DNA of 5,702 bases from Candidatus Limivicinus faecipullorum (lineage in GTDB: Bacteria > Bacillota > Clostridia > Oscillospirales > Oscillospiraceae): positions 1-5,702 of the forward strand of contig DVHY01000102.1 in the NCBI GenBank assembly GCA_018711755.1, read 5' to 3'. Below the pieces are notes generated by a model. It did no database searches. It worked only from the letters and a program-made list of their open reading frames with translations, and was not told where the DNA came from. Positions 1 to 5,384 of the stretch are shown piece after piece (the first letter of the stretch is position 1; every line of letters starts with the position of its first letter). The translations under genes were made by a program, and so were the position numbers.

Positions 1-994
1 GGTCGTGGATGGACAGCACCGGGTCAATCTCGTGGGCCAGCTGCTCCACCTGGGCCCGCAGGGCGGCGGTGCGCTCGTCGTTGACCACCGGGTCCATGTG
101 GATCACCGTCTCAATGTGGTGCTTCTCCTTCAGCTCCCGCTCGATGTGGTCGATGATGTCGTGCATCTCCAACAGGTCTGCGTCGGCGGGCACCTCCGCG
201 TGGAAGGACATCATGGCCCGGCCGGGGCCGTAGTCGTGGTACACCAGGTCGTGGATGCCCAGGATGTTGGGGTGGGAGACCACCAGCTTGTCGATGTCCC
301 GGGCCAGTTCCGGGTCCATGGGGCGGCCCAGGAGGGGGTCCAGGGTATCCTTGGCGGCCTCCCAGCCGGTCTTTAAAATGAAGGCCGCCACCAGCAGCCC
401 CGCAAGGCCATCGATCTGAAGATGGAAAAAGTGTCCGATGAGAGTGGCCGCCAGTACCACCGCGGTGGCCGCCGCGTCTGAGAGGCTGTCTGCGGCGGTG
501 GCCTCCACCGCCTGGGAGGAGATGGCCCGGCCGACGGCCCGGTTAAAGCGGTACATCCACAGCTTGACCAGGACGGCCGCCGCCAGAATGGCCGCGGCCA
601 GCCAGGAGAAATCCAGTTCCTCCGGGTGAATCAGCTTTTCCACAGAGCTTTTTCCCAATTCAAAGCCCATGAGCAGAATGGCCATGGACACCACAAGTCC
701 GGTCAGGTACTCCATTCGCCCGTGGCCGAAGGGGTGCTCCTCGTCGGCGGCCTGGCCCGCCAGCCGGAAGCCTACCAGTGTAATCACGGATGAGGCTGCG
801 TCCGACAGGTTGTTCAGGGCGTCCGCCACGATGGCCACCGAGCCGGTGATCATCCCAGCGGCCAGTTTTCCCAGGCACAGCAGGGTGTTGAGCAGAATGC
901 CCACCATTCCCGCCAGAGCGCCGCATTTCTGCCGCGCCTCCGGCGCGCTGGGGTCCTGACCGGCCAGCCACCGCTGGATCAATGCTTGGATCAA
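1..994 (-). CDS. Cation diffusion facilitator (CDF) metal exporter, probably Mn2+; C-terminus cut by window edge
   Basis: This is an inner-membrane divalent-metal/proton antiporter of the CDF family, exporting metal from the cytoplasm. I translated 331 codons from the TTG at 994-992, chosen because GGGGAGG lies 9 nt upstream and no ATG or GTG is better placed. Six hydrophobic segments are visible, at about residues 26-50, 52-78, 97-113, 130-148, 162-187 and 194-210. They are followed by a cytoplasmic histidine- and acid-rich dimerisation domain from about residue 215. Family landmarks are ADALNNLSD (57-65) and EEHPFGHGRMEYL (85-97). The four metal-site positions are N61 and D65 in TM2 and D169 and D173 in TM5. 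In Zn/Fe exporters such as FieF these are D, D, H, D; the NxxxD/DxxxD form is known from Mn exporters such as MntE, so Mn2+ is inferred. It is transcribed divergently from the IS and the rpe cluster. Family is near certain; substrate is moderately supported. Confidence 0.95.
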   Translation of the reverse strand, partial: MIQALIQRWLAGQDPSAPEARQKCGALAGMVGILLNTLLCLGKLAAGMITGSVAIVADALNNLSDAASSVITLVGFRLAGQAADEEHPFGHGRMEYLTGLVVSMAILLMGFELGKSSVEKLIHPEELDFSWLAAAILAAAVLVKLWMYRFNRAVGRAISSQAVEATAADSLSDAAATAVVLAATLIGHFFHLQIDGLAGLLVAAFILKTGWEAAKDTLDPLLGRPMDPELARDIDKLVVSHPNILGIHDLVYHDYGPGRAMMSFHAEVPADADLLEMHDIIDHIERELKEKHHIETVIHMDPVVNDERTAALRAQVEQLAHEIDPVLSIHD

Positions 995-1003
995 AGGTAA
1001 GTT

Positions 1004-1010
1004 CCTCCCC
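1004..1010 (-). promoter_or_regulatory. Ribosome binding site deciding the TTG start of the CDF exporter
   Basis: On the minus strand this reads GGGGAGG, a strong Shine-Dalgarno, 9 nt before the TTG at 994-992. No ATG or GTG in the exporter frame is as well placed, and the CDF homology begins within about 25 residues, so TTG is the likely initiator. Confidence 0.8.
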
Positions 1011-1014
1011 TGTT

Positions 1015-1033
1015 GGGCCGGATGGTCCGGCCC
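1015..1033 (-). other. Perfect GC-rich hairpin in the CDF exporter leader
   Basis: GGGCCGGA and TCCGGCCC form a perfect 8-bp stem with a 3-nt loop. In the exporter mRNA the stem ends 4 nt before the Shine-Dalgarno. No U-tract follows on either strand, so it is not an intrinsic terminator. It could modulate ribosome access or stabilise the 5' end. The stem is seen; the role is inference. Confidence 0.6.
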
Positions 1034-1059
1034 CAAGATTTTCATATTCGTATCATTTT

Positions 1060-1089
1060 ATTATGGCACGCCGCCCTTTGTTCCGTCAA
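1060..1089 (-). promoter_or_regulatory. Sigma-A-type promoter for the CDF exporter
   Basis: Read on the minus strand, TTGACG (1089-1084) is followed after an 18-bp spacer by CATAAT (1065-1060). Each hexamer matches the vegetative consensus at 5 of 6 positions. Transcription would start near 1053 and give a leader of about 60 nt containing the 1015-1033 hairpin. The -35 lies 30 bp from the IS end, so the insertion leaves the core promoter intact. Confidence 0.7.
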
Positions 1090-1102
1090 GTATTGCCGCA
1101 AA

Positions 1103-1117
1103 TGCTTTTCGAAAGCA
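1103..1117. repeat. Short inverted repeat between the CDF promoter and the IS
   Basis: TGCTTT and AAAGCA flank a TCG centre, giving a 6-bp-arm palindrome. It lies 13 bp upstream of the exporter -35 hexamer and ends 2 bp before the left end of the IS. It could be an operator or part of the IS target. Nothing in the sequence decides between these, and a short AT-rich palindrome can also arise by chance. Confidence 0.4.
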
Positions 1118-1119
1118 GC

Positions 1120-1146
1120 TGTAGGACTACAATAGATATTGGACAG
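1120..1146 (+). repeat. Left terminal inverted repeat of the IS
   Basis: It matches the reverse complement of 2144-2170 at 21 of 27 positions. The outer 7 bases (TGTAGGA) and the inner 11 bases (ATATTGGACAG) match exactly; the centre is divergent. The outer block is probably the cleavage end and the inner block the transposase binding site; that division is inference from how such repeats usually work. Confidence 0.93.
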
Positions 1147-1160
1147 AAGAATAAAAAAGG

Positions 1161-1235
1161 ATGAAGGATAAGGCCTCATCGGTTATAGTTGGAGTTGCAG
1201 ACAACAACATAACGAAAGGGGGCCATATCCTTCAT
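1161..1235 (+). promoter_or_regulatory. Long inverted repeat covering the transposase start region
   Basis: The left arm ATGAAGGATAAGGCC (1161-1175) pairs with the right arm GGCCATATCCTTCAT (1221-1235) at 14 of 15 positions, with one A-A mismatch. Two more pairs (one G-U) extend the stem inward. The right arm includes the last two G of the Shine-Dalgarno (1215-1222) and the A and U of the start codon at 1234. An mRNA containing both arms would hide the initiation region. A candidate -10 (TATAGT, 1184-1189) lies inside the loop, so a native transcript starting near 1196 would lack the left arm and stay translatable. The pairing is seen; the regulatory meaning is inferred from known IS strategies against read-through transcription. 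Confidence 0.65.
1184..1189 (+). promoter_or_regulatory. Candidate -10 hexamer for the transposase gene
   Basis: TATAGT matches the vegetative -10 consensus at 5 of 6 positions and lies 44 bp before the transposase ATG. I find no convincing -35 at 16-18 bp upstream and no TGn extension, so this is only a weak promoter candidate. A weak promoter would not be unusual for an IS. Confidence 0.3.
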
Positions 1236-2160
1236 GAGTAAAAGTATAACACAGGACATGGCATATCGGCAATCCCTAATGAAATATGCAGAGAAATACG
1301 GCGTGAGCCGTGCCAGCCGGAAGTACAACAAGAGCCGGTCATATATCTACTTCTGGAAGGCACGCTGGGACGGAACGGCTGAATCTCTGGCCTGTCAGTC
1401 TAGGCGGCCTCACAGTCACCCCAATCAACATACAGAGGCAGAGCCGAAACTGATTCGGGATATGCGCCGCCGTAATCCTGACCTGGGATTGATAGAGCTG
1501 TGGCATCGGCTGCGGCAGAGGGGTTACTCCCGCCGCCCGGAGAGCCTGTTCCGGGTCATGCGTAAACTGGGCCTGTTCCCTCCACCTAAGAAAAAGCAGT
1601 TTTATAAACCTAAGCCTTACGAGCAGATGAGCTATCCTGGCCAGCGTGTCCAGGTGGATGTGAAGGTCGTTCCACGCAGATGCATTGCTGATTCCCAGCT
1701 GCGTTTGTTCCAGTATACTGCCATTGACGAGTTTACTCGCCTGCGTTTCCTGGCTGCCTACCCAGAACAATCCACATATTCCTCCTCCGACTTCCTCAAG
1801 AGGTTGTTCAAGTGGTATGAACGCAGAGGGATTAAGGTGGAGTGCGTTCAGACCGACAATGGCTTTGAATTCACCAACCGTTTCTCCAACAGCAAGCGGG
1901 ATTTACCTACTCTGTTTGAGGCCACTGCTGCCCAGCTGGGCATTAGACATAAGCTCATCCGCCCTTACACGCCTAGACACAACGGCAAGGTGGAGCATAG
2001 TCATCGTGAGGATCAGAAACGCTTTTACTCTTGCCATAGTTTTTATTCTCTGGACGACTTTTCCAAGCAGCTCGCTGTTTACAACCGCCGCTCCAACAAC
2101 TTTCCTATGAGGCCTCTTGGCTGGCGCTCTCCCTTAGAGTTCACTGTCCAATATGTTTGA
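1234..2160 (+). CDS. IS481-like DDE transposase
   Basis: This 308-residue transposase catalyses strand transfer of its own element. The N-terminal part (about 8-115) carries two helix-turn-helix-like regions, around residues 15-45 (YGVSRASRKYNKSRSYIYFW) and 69-112, for binding the inverted repeats. A basic linker (PPPKKK, 116-121) follows. The rve/RNase H-fold catalytic core holds D142 (VQVDVK), D208 (QTDNGFEF) and E254 (RHNGKVEHSHRED). There are 45 residues between the second D and the E, about ten more than the usual 35. The C-terminal NNFPMRPLGWRSPLEF is typical of this group. The ATG at 1234 follows AAAGGGGG with an 11-nt gap, rather long. The final six codons lie inside the right inverted repeat. 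All three catalytic residues and full length are present, so the gene looks functional. No terminator follows before rpe. Confidence 0.95.
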   Translation: MSKSITQDMAYRQSLMKYAEKYGVSRASRKYNKSRSYIYFWKARWDGTAESLACQSRRPHSHPNQHTEAEPKLIRDMRRRNPDLGLIELWHRLRQRGYSRRPESLFRVMRKLGLFPPPKKKQFYKPKPYEQMSYPGQRVQVDVKVVPRRCIADSQLRLFQYTAIDEFTRLRFLAAYPEQSTYSSSDFLKRLFKWYERRGIKVECVQTDNGFEFTNRFSNSKRDLPTLFEATAAQLGIRHKLIRPYTPRHNGKVEHSHREDQKRFYSCHSFYSLDDFSKQLAVYNRRSNNFPMRPLGWRSPLEFTVQYV

Positions 2161-2170
2161 CAATCCTACA
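2144..2170 (-). repeat. Right terminal inverted repeat of the IS
   Basis: This is the partner of 1120-1146 (21 of 27 matches). It overlaps the last six codons of the transposase, including its TGA stop, and contains an outward-facing TTGACA (2157-2162) identical to the -35 consensus. Confidence 0.93.
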
Positions 2171-2200
2171 CGGTGCCGGAGCGGAAGGTAAAACTGGGGC

Positions 2201-2229
2201 TTGCAAAGACGTTTTCAGCGTAGTATAAT
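2201..2229 (+). promoter_or_regulatory. Promoter of the rpe-recR-rnj cluster
   Basis: TTGCAA (2201-2206), a 17-bp spacer and a perfect TATAAT (2224-2229) make a strong vegetative promoter, 30 bp beyond the right end of the IS. Transcription would begin near 2236, giving a leader of about 77 nt before the rpe start codon. Confidence 0.8.
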
Positions 2230-2267
2230 AAGCCGAATATCCAGATAATGTATGTTCGCATGTCCTT

Positions 2268-2286
2268 TGCCGCGGGCTCTGCGGCA
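2268..2286 (+). other. Leader hairpin upstream of rpe
   Basis: TGCCGC and GCGGCA form a perfect 6-bp stem with a 7-nt loop in the rpe leader, ending 14 nt before the Shine-Dalgarno (AGGGAG, 2301-2306). No U-tract follows, so it is not a terminator. I recognise no riboswitch class here; it may simply be leader structure. Confidence 0.4.
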
Positions 2287-2312
2287 GATGCGCTGCGGGA
2301 AGGGAGAAGAAT

Positions 2313-2966
2313 ATGGCCGTTATCGCTCCGTCGGTGCTGTCCGCCGATTTTGCAAAACTGGCTCTTGAGGTGGAAGAGGTCAAGGCGGCCGGAGCTGAGT
2401 GGCTGCATTTCGACGTGATGGACGGCATGTTCGTCCCCAACATCTCTATGGGTATCCCCGTGCTGAAAAGCCTGAGAAAGGCTACGGACATGTTTCTGGA
2501 CGTACACCTGATGATAGAAAAGCCCCTCAGGTATACAAGGCAGTTCTGCCAGGCCGGAGCCGACCTGGTCTGCTTCCATGTTGAGTCGGACACAAGGGAA
2601 AACATTGCCGCAGCCATTGCCCTGGCCCGGCAGCTGGGGAAGAAGACAGGCGTCACCCTCAAGCCCGGCACGCCTCTGGAGGAGCTGCTGCCCTTCGTCA
2701 AAGATGTGGACCTGGTACTGGTCATGACCGTGGAGCCCGGCTTCGGCGGCCAGAAGTTCATGGAAGACCAGCTGGACAAGGTCCGCCGGCTGAGAGAGTA
2801 TATCTGCGGCCAGGGCCTCGGGTGCTATATCGAGGTGGACGGCGGCATTGACGAGAATACTGCGCCGCTGGCGCTGGAGGCCGGGGCCAAGGTCCTGGTG
2901 GCGGGCAGCGCCGTGTTCGGAAAGGCGGACAGGGCCGCAGCCGTAGCCGCGCTGAAAGCAAAATAA
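2313..2966 (+). CDS. rpe: Ribulose-phosphate 3-epimerase
   Basis: This cytosolic TIM-barrel enzyme interconverts D-ribulose 5-phosphate and D-xylulose 5-phosphate in the non-oxidative pentose phosphate pathway. The 217 residues match the usual family length of about 215-225. Family blocks are in order: APSVLSADF (5-13), WLHFDVMDGMFVPNISMG (30-47), DVHLMIEKP (63-71), MTVEPGFGGQKF (138-149), VDGGI (175-179) and the phosphate-binding AGSAVFG (197-203). The expected metal ligands are present as H32, D34, H65 and D176; D34 and D176 also serve as the catalytic acid/base pair in the family. The ATG follows AGGGAG with a 6-nt gap. It is the first gene after the promoter at 2201-2229 and lies 34 bp upstream of recR. 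Confidence 0.97.
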   Translation: MAVIAPSVLSADFAKLALEVEEVKAAGAEWLHFDVMDGMFVPNISMGIPVLKSLRKATDMFLDVHLMIEKPLRYTRQFCQAGADLVCFHVESDTRENIAAAIALARQLGKKTGVTLKPGTPLEELLPFVKDVDLVLVMTVEPGFGGQKFMEDQLDKVRRLREYICGQGLGCYIEVDGGIDENTAPLALEAGAKVLVAGSAVFGKADRAAAVAALKAK

Positions 2967-2975
2967 TTTTATCTG

Positions 2976-2988
2976 GACCCTCTGGGTC
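2976..2988 (+). other. Small hairpin between rpe and recR
   Basis: GACCC and GGGTC form a perfect 5-bp stem with a 3-nt loop, touching the recR Shine-Dalgarno GGGAG (2989-2993). There is no U-tract, so it should not end transcription. It could tune recR translation or mRNA stability; that is inference. Confidence 0.4.
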
Positions 2989-3000
2989 GGGAGAGCGTAT

Positions 3001-3600
3001 ATGTCCTTTTTTCCTGCATCCCTTGAAAACCTTATAGATAAATTCGCGTCTCTCCCCGGCATAGGGCGCAAAAGTGCCCAGCGCCTGGCCTTTTATGTGC
3101 TGGGTCTGCCGGAGGAGGAGGCCAGAGATTTTGCCTCGGCCATCCTGGACGCCAAGGCCAGCGTACACTGCTGCCGTGTATGTCAGAACCTCACCGAGGG
3201 AGAGCTGTGCTCCATCTGCGCCAGCGACCGGCGGGACAAGGGCACCATCTGCGTGGTGTCCGAGCCCAGAGACGTGCTGAGCATCGAGCGGGGCCACGAG
3301 TATAACGGCACTTACCATGTGCTCCACGGGGCTCTCTCCCCTATGAGCCATGTGGGCCCGGACGATATAAAGATAAAGGAACTGCTGGTGCGCGTTGCGG
3401 AAAACGAGGTGGACGAGGTCATCATGGCCACCAACCCCGACACCGAGGGCGAAGCCACGGCCATGTATATCTCCCGGCTGCTCAAGCCCTTCAATGTGAA
3501 GGTCACCCGTCTGGCTTACGGCATCCCCGTGGGCTCCAATCTGGAGTTTGCCGACGATGCCACTTTGAACCGTGCTTTGGAAGGGCGCACGGAAATGTAA
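3001..3600 (+). CDS. recR: Recombination mediator protein RecR
   Basis: RecR acts with RecO (and RecF) to load RecA on SSB-coated single-stranded DNA during gap repair. The 199 residues are the standard length. The N-terminal helix-hairpin-helix is LPGIGRKSAQRLAF (18-31). A four-cysteine zinc finger follows with C58, C61, C70 and C73 (CRVC then CSIC). The TOPRIM domain spans about 81-175, with VVSEPRDVLSIE (85-96) and ATNPDTEGEATAMYI (143-157). The C-terminal RLAYGIPVGSNLEFAD (170-185) is the conserved tail motif. All key residues are present. The ATG has GGGAG 7 nt upstream. The gene is 34 bp after rpe and probably shares its transcript. In many Firmicutes recR instead follows dnaX and the ybaB/ebfC nucleoid-associated gene, so this placement is unusual. 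Confidence 0.97.
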   Translation: MSFFPASLENLIDKFASLPGIGRKSAQRLAFYVLGLPEEEARDFASAILDAKASVHCCRVCQNLTEGELCSICASDRRDKGTICVVSEPRDVLSIERGHEYNGTYHVLHGALSPMSHVGPDDIKIKELLVRVAENEVDEVIMATNPDTEGEATAMYISRLLKPFNVKVTRLAYGIPVGSNLEFADDATLNRALEGRTEM

Positions 3601-3634
3601 ACTGCCCCTCCGCTTCCCGGATATGAGTATAATA

Positions 3635-3664
3635 ACCCTTGGAATGCGGCTATACTTCAAGGGT
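3635..3664 (+). other. Hairpin in the recR-rnj intergenic region
   Basis: ACCCTTG (3635-3641) pairs exactly with CAAGGGT (3658-3664), and GAA/TTC inside can extend the stem around a bulged G. No U-run follows, so this is not a standard terminator. The 121-bp gap also holds TATAAT (3628-3633) and TATACT (3651-3656), but neither has a good -35 at the right distance. A secondary promoter, RNA-processing site or regulatory leader for rnj is possible but unproven. Confidence 0.4.
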
Positions 3665-3712
3665 GATACATAACGGAATCTAATAAAACGAAATGATGTG
3701 ATAACAAAGAAT

Positions 3713-3716
3713 GGAG
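3713..3716 (+). promoter_or_regulatory. Ribosome binding site deciding the rnj start
   Basis: GGAG lies 5 nt before the ATG at 3722. The in-frame GTG at 3698 has no upstream Shine-Dalgarno, and the eight residues it would add (MITKNGEI) precede the point where the RNase J family sequence starts. The ATG is therefore preferred. Confidence 0.75.
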
Positions 3717-3721
3717 AAATT

Positions 3722-5380
3722 ATGGTATCTAAACTGAAAATCATTCCCCTTGGCGGTCTCGGCGAGATCGGCAAGAACATGACGGCCTACGAGTTCGGCG
3801 GCGATATTATCGTGGTGGACTGCGGCATGGGCTTCCCCGATGAGGACATGTACGGCGTGGACATCGTGCTGCCGGACATCAGCTACCTGAAGGCCAATGC
3901 GGAGAAAATACGGGGCCTTATCCTCACCCACGGCCATGAGGACCATATCGGCGCCGTGCCCTACGTGCTCAAAGAGATCGACATGCCCATTTACACCACC
4001 CCCCTTACGGCTGCTCTGGTGGAGCTGAAGCTGGAAGAGCACGAGCTTTTGTACAACACCCAGATATTCACCAAGAAGGCCGGCTCCAGCTTTCGACTGG
4101 GCTGCTTCACGGTGGAGTTCATCCATGTGAACCACAGTATCCCCGATGCGGTGGCCCTGGCCATCAAGACCCCCATAGGCACCGTGATCCACACCGGCGA
4201 CTTCAAGATAGACCTGACCCCCATAGCCGGCGGCATGATAGACATTCCCCGTCTGGGACAGCTGGGCAACGAGGGCGTCCTGGCCCTGCTCAGCGACTCC
4301 ACAAACGTGGAGAAGCCCGGACACTCCGACTCCGAGCGGAAGGTGGGGGAGAGCTTTGACAAGCTCTTCAACGGCTGCAGCAAGCGCATCATCATCACCA
4401 CCTTCGCCTCCAATGTCCACCGCCTGCAGACGGTCATCAACGTGGCTGCAAAGTACGGCCGCAAGGTGGGCATCACCGGGCGGAGCATGGAAAACGTGCT
4501 GCGGGTGGCCTCCGTGCTGGAGTATATGAAAATACCCGACAACGTGCTCATGGACATAGAGCAGCTCAACAAGCTGCCTAAAAACCAGGTGGTCATCATC
4601 TCCACCGGCAGCCAGGGCGAGACCATGTCCGCCCTCTACCGCATGGCTTTTTCCGAGCACAAGCAGGTGAATGTGGACGCCGGCGACCGGGTCATCATCT
4701 CCGCCTCCGCCATCCCCGGCAACGAGAATACCATCAGCCGGGTCATTGACGAGCTTTTCCACAAGGGCGCCGAGGTCATTTATGACCGGCATACCGACCT
4801 GCATGTCTCAGGCCACGCCTGCCAGGAGGAGCAGAAGATGATGCTGGGCCTGGTCAAGCCCAAGTTCTTCATCCCCGTCCACGGGGAATACCGCATGCTG
4901 GTCAAGCATGCGGAGCTGGGCAAGCTCATGGGCGTTTTGCCCAGAAACATCGTCATCGCCGAAAACGGCAAGGTCATCGAAGTCACCAAGAAGAGCATCA
5001 AATGCGAGGACTCCGTCCAGTCCGGGGCCGTCATGGTGGACGGCAGCGGCATCGGCGAGGTGGGCAGCGTGGTGCTCCGTGACCGGCACAAGCTGGCTGA
5101 AGACGGCATGGTGGTGGTCATCCTGCCCTATTCCAGCGACGCCCACGCCCTTATCTCCGAACCCGAGATAGTTACCCGGGGCTTCATCTATGTGAAAGAG
5201 GCCGAGGGCATAATGGAAGAGCTCAAGCGGGTGGCTATTGAATCGGTGGTGGCCTGCGAGGAACACAAGATAAACGACTGGTCGGCCATAAAGAGCCGGG
5301 TGAAGAACAATATCTCCGGCTACCTGTACAAGACTACCCGCCGCAGCCCCATGATCCTGCCGGTGATAACCGAGGTGTGA
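3722..5380 (+). CDS. rnj: Ribonuclease J (metallo-beta-lactamase/beta-CASP)
   Basis: RNase J is a cytoplasmic zinc-dependent ribonuclease with 5'-3' exonuclease and endonuclease activity, central to mRNA decay and rRNA maturation in Firmicutes. The 552 residues are close to B. subtilis RNase J1. The beta-lactamase core begins at KLKIIPLGGLGEIGKNM (4-20). The metal site is complete: H70, H72, D74 and H75 in THGHEDHIG, H138 (VNHSIPD) and D160 (HTGDFKID). The beta-CASP insert includes TTFASNVHRLQ, GRSMENV and ISTGSQGE. PVHGEYRML carries the conserved H387, and a C-terminal domain follows from about residue 440. Only one RNase J is visible, so J1 versus J2 cannot be assigned, but the intact active site favours the active J1 type. 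The stop is 4 bp before the next gene's GTG. Confidence 0.97.
   Translation: MVSKLKIIPLGGLGEIGKNMTAYEFGGDIIVVDCGMGFPDEDMYGVDIVLPDISYLKANAEKIRGLILTHGHEDHIGAVPYVLKEIDMPIYTTPLTAALVELKLEEHELLYNTQIFTKKAGSSFRLGCFTVEFIHVNHSIPDAVALAIKTPIGTVIHTGDFKIDLTPIAGGMIDIPRLGQLGNEGVLALLSDSTNVEKPGHSDSERKVGESFDKLFNGCSKRIIITTFASNVHRLQTVINVAAKYGRKVGITGRSMENVLRVASVLEYMKIPDNVLMDIEQLNKLPKNQVVIISTGSQGETMSALYRMAFSEHKQVNVDAGDRVIISASAIPGNENTISRVIDELFHKGAEVIYDRHTDLHVSGHACQEEQKMMLGLVKPKFFIPVHGEYRMLVKHAELGKLMGVLPRNIVIAENGKVIEVTKKSIKCEDSVQSGAVMVDGSGIGEVGSVVLRDRHKLAEDGMVVVILPYSSDAHALISEPEIVTRGFIYVKEAEGIMEELKRVAIESVVACEEHKINDWSAIKSRVKNNISGYLYKTTRRSPMILPVITEV
5372..5377 (+). promoter_or_regulatory. Ribosome binding site of the ArsC-like gene, inside the end of rnj
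   Basis: GAGGTG lies in the last codons of rnj, 7 nt before the GTG start at 5385. Termination of rnj and initiation of the next gene occur within 7 nt, so translational coupling is likely. Confidence 0.55.
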
Positions 5381-5384
5381 GGCC

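Larger units (their letters stand above)
1120..2170 (+). mobile_element. Complete IS481-like insertion sequence, 1,051 bp
   Basis: The element is bounded by imperfect 27-bp terminal inverted repeats that begin TGTAGGA and share the inner block ATATTGGACAG. It carries one uninterrupted DDE transposase gene at 1234-2160. The TGT ends, a length near 1 kb and a single ORF without programmed frameshifting fit IS481 better than classic two-ORF IS3 elements. No direct target duplication is seen: the left flank ends AAAGCAGC and the right flank begins CGGTGCCG. The element is less GC-rich than the neighbouring genes, as expected of acquired DNA. It lies between the CDF and rpe promoters and breaks no recognisable gene. 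Confidence 0.92.

Noticed and set aside
5..971. Several open frames of 60-120 codons on both strands within the first kilobase
   Set aside because: All overlap the CDF exporter, which is read in another minus-strand frame from a TTG and is confirmed by its family motifs.
995..1060. Possible yybP-ykoY manganese riboswitch upstream of the CDF gene
   Set aside because: The leader is only about 60 nt from the predicted start site, and I see no two-legged stem structure or conserved loops, only one simple hairpin.
2173..2223. Short frame after the IS reading VPERKVKLGLAKTFSA then stop, possibly the C-terminal remnant of a gene cut by the IS
   Set aside because: It has only 16 codons, matches no family I recognise and overlaps the rpe promoter; chance is the simplest explanation. 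An IS-free relative would settle it.
2166..3071. Long open frame on the minus strand opposite rpe, with a second overlapping one at 2141-2779
   Set aside because: Its protein is low in recognisable motifs and runs opposite well-conserved rpe and recR coding sequence. It is a by-product of GC-rich codon usage.
3635..3664. Possible intrinsic terminator after recR
   Set aside because: The stem has a long loop and is followed by GATACATAAC, with no U-tract.
2758..3780. 340-codon open frame on the minus strand spanning the end of rpe, all of recR and the start of rnj
   Set aside because: It crosses three confident genes, has no family signature and no clear ribosome site; it is a shadow frame.
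3680..4804. 374-codon open frame on the minus strand opposite rnj
   Set aside because: The translation is rich in His, Gly and Val repeats typical of antisense frames over GC-rich genes, and rnj on the plus strand is unambiguous.
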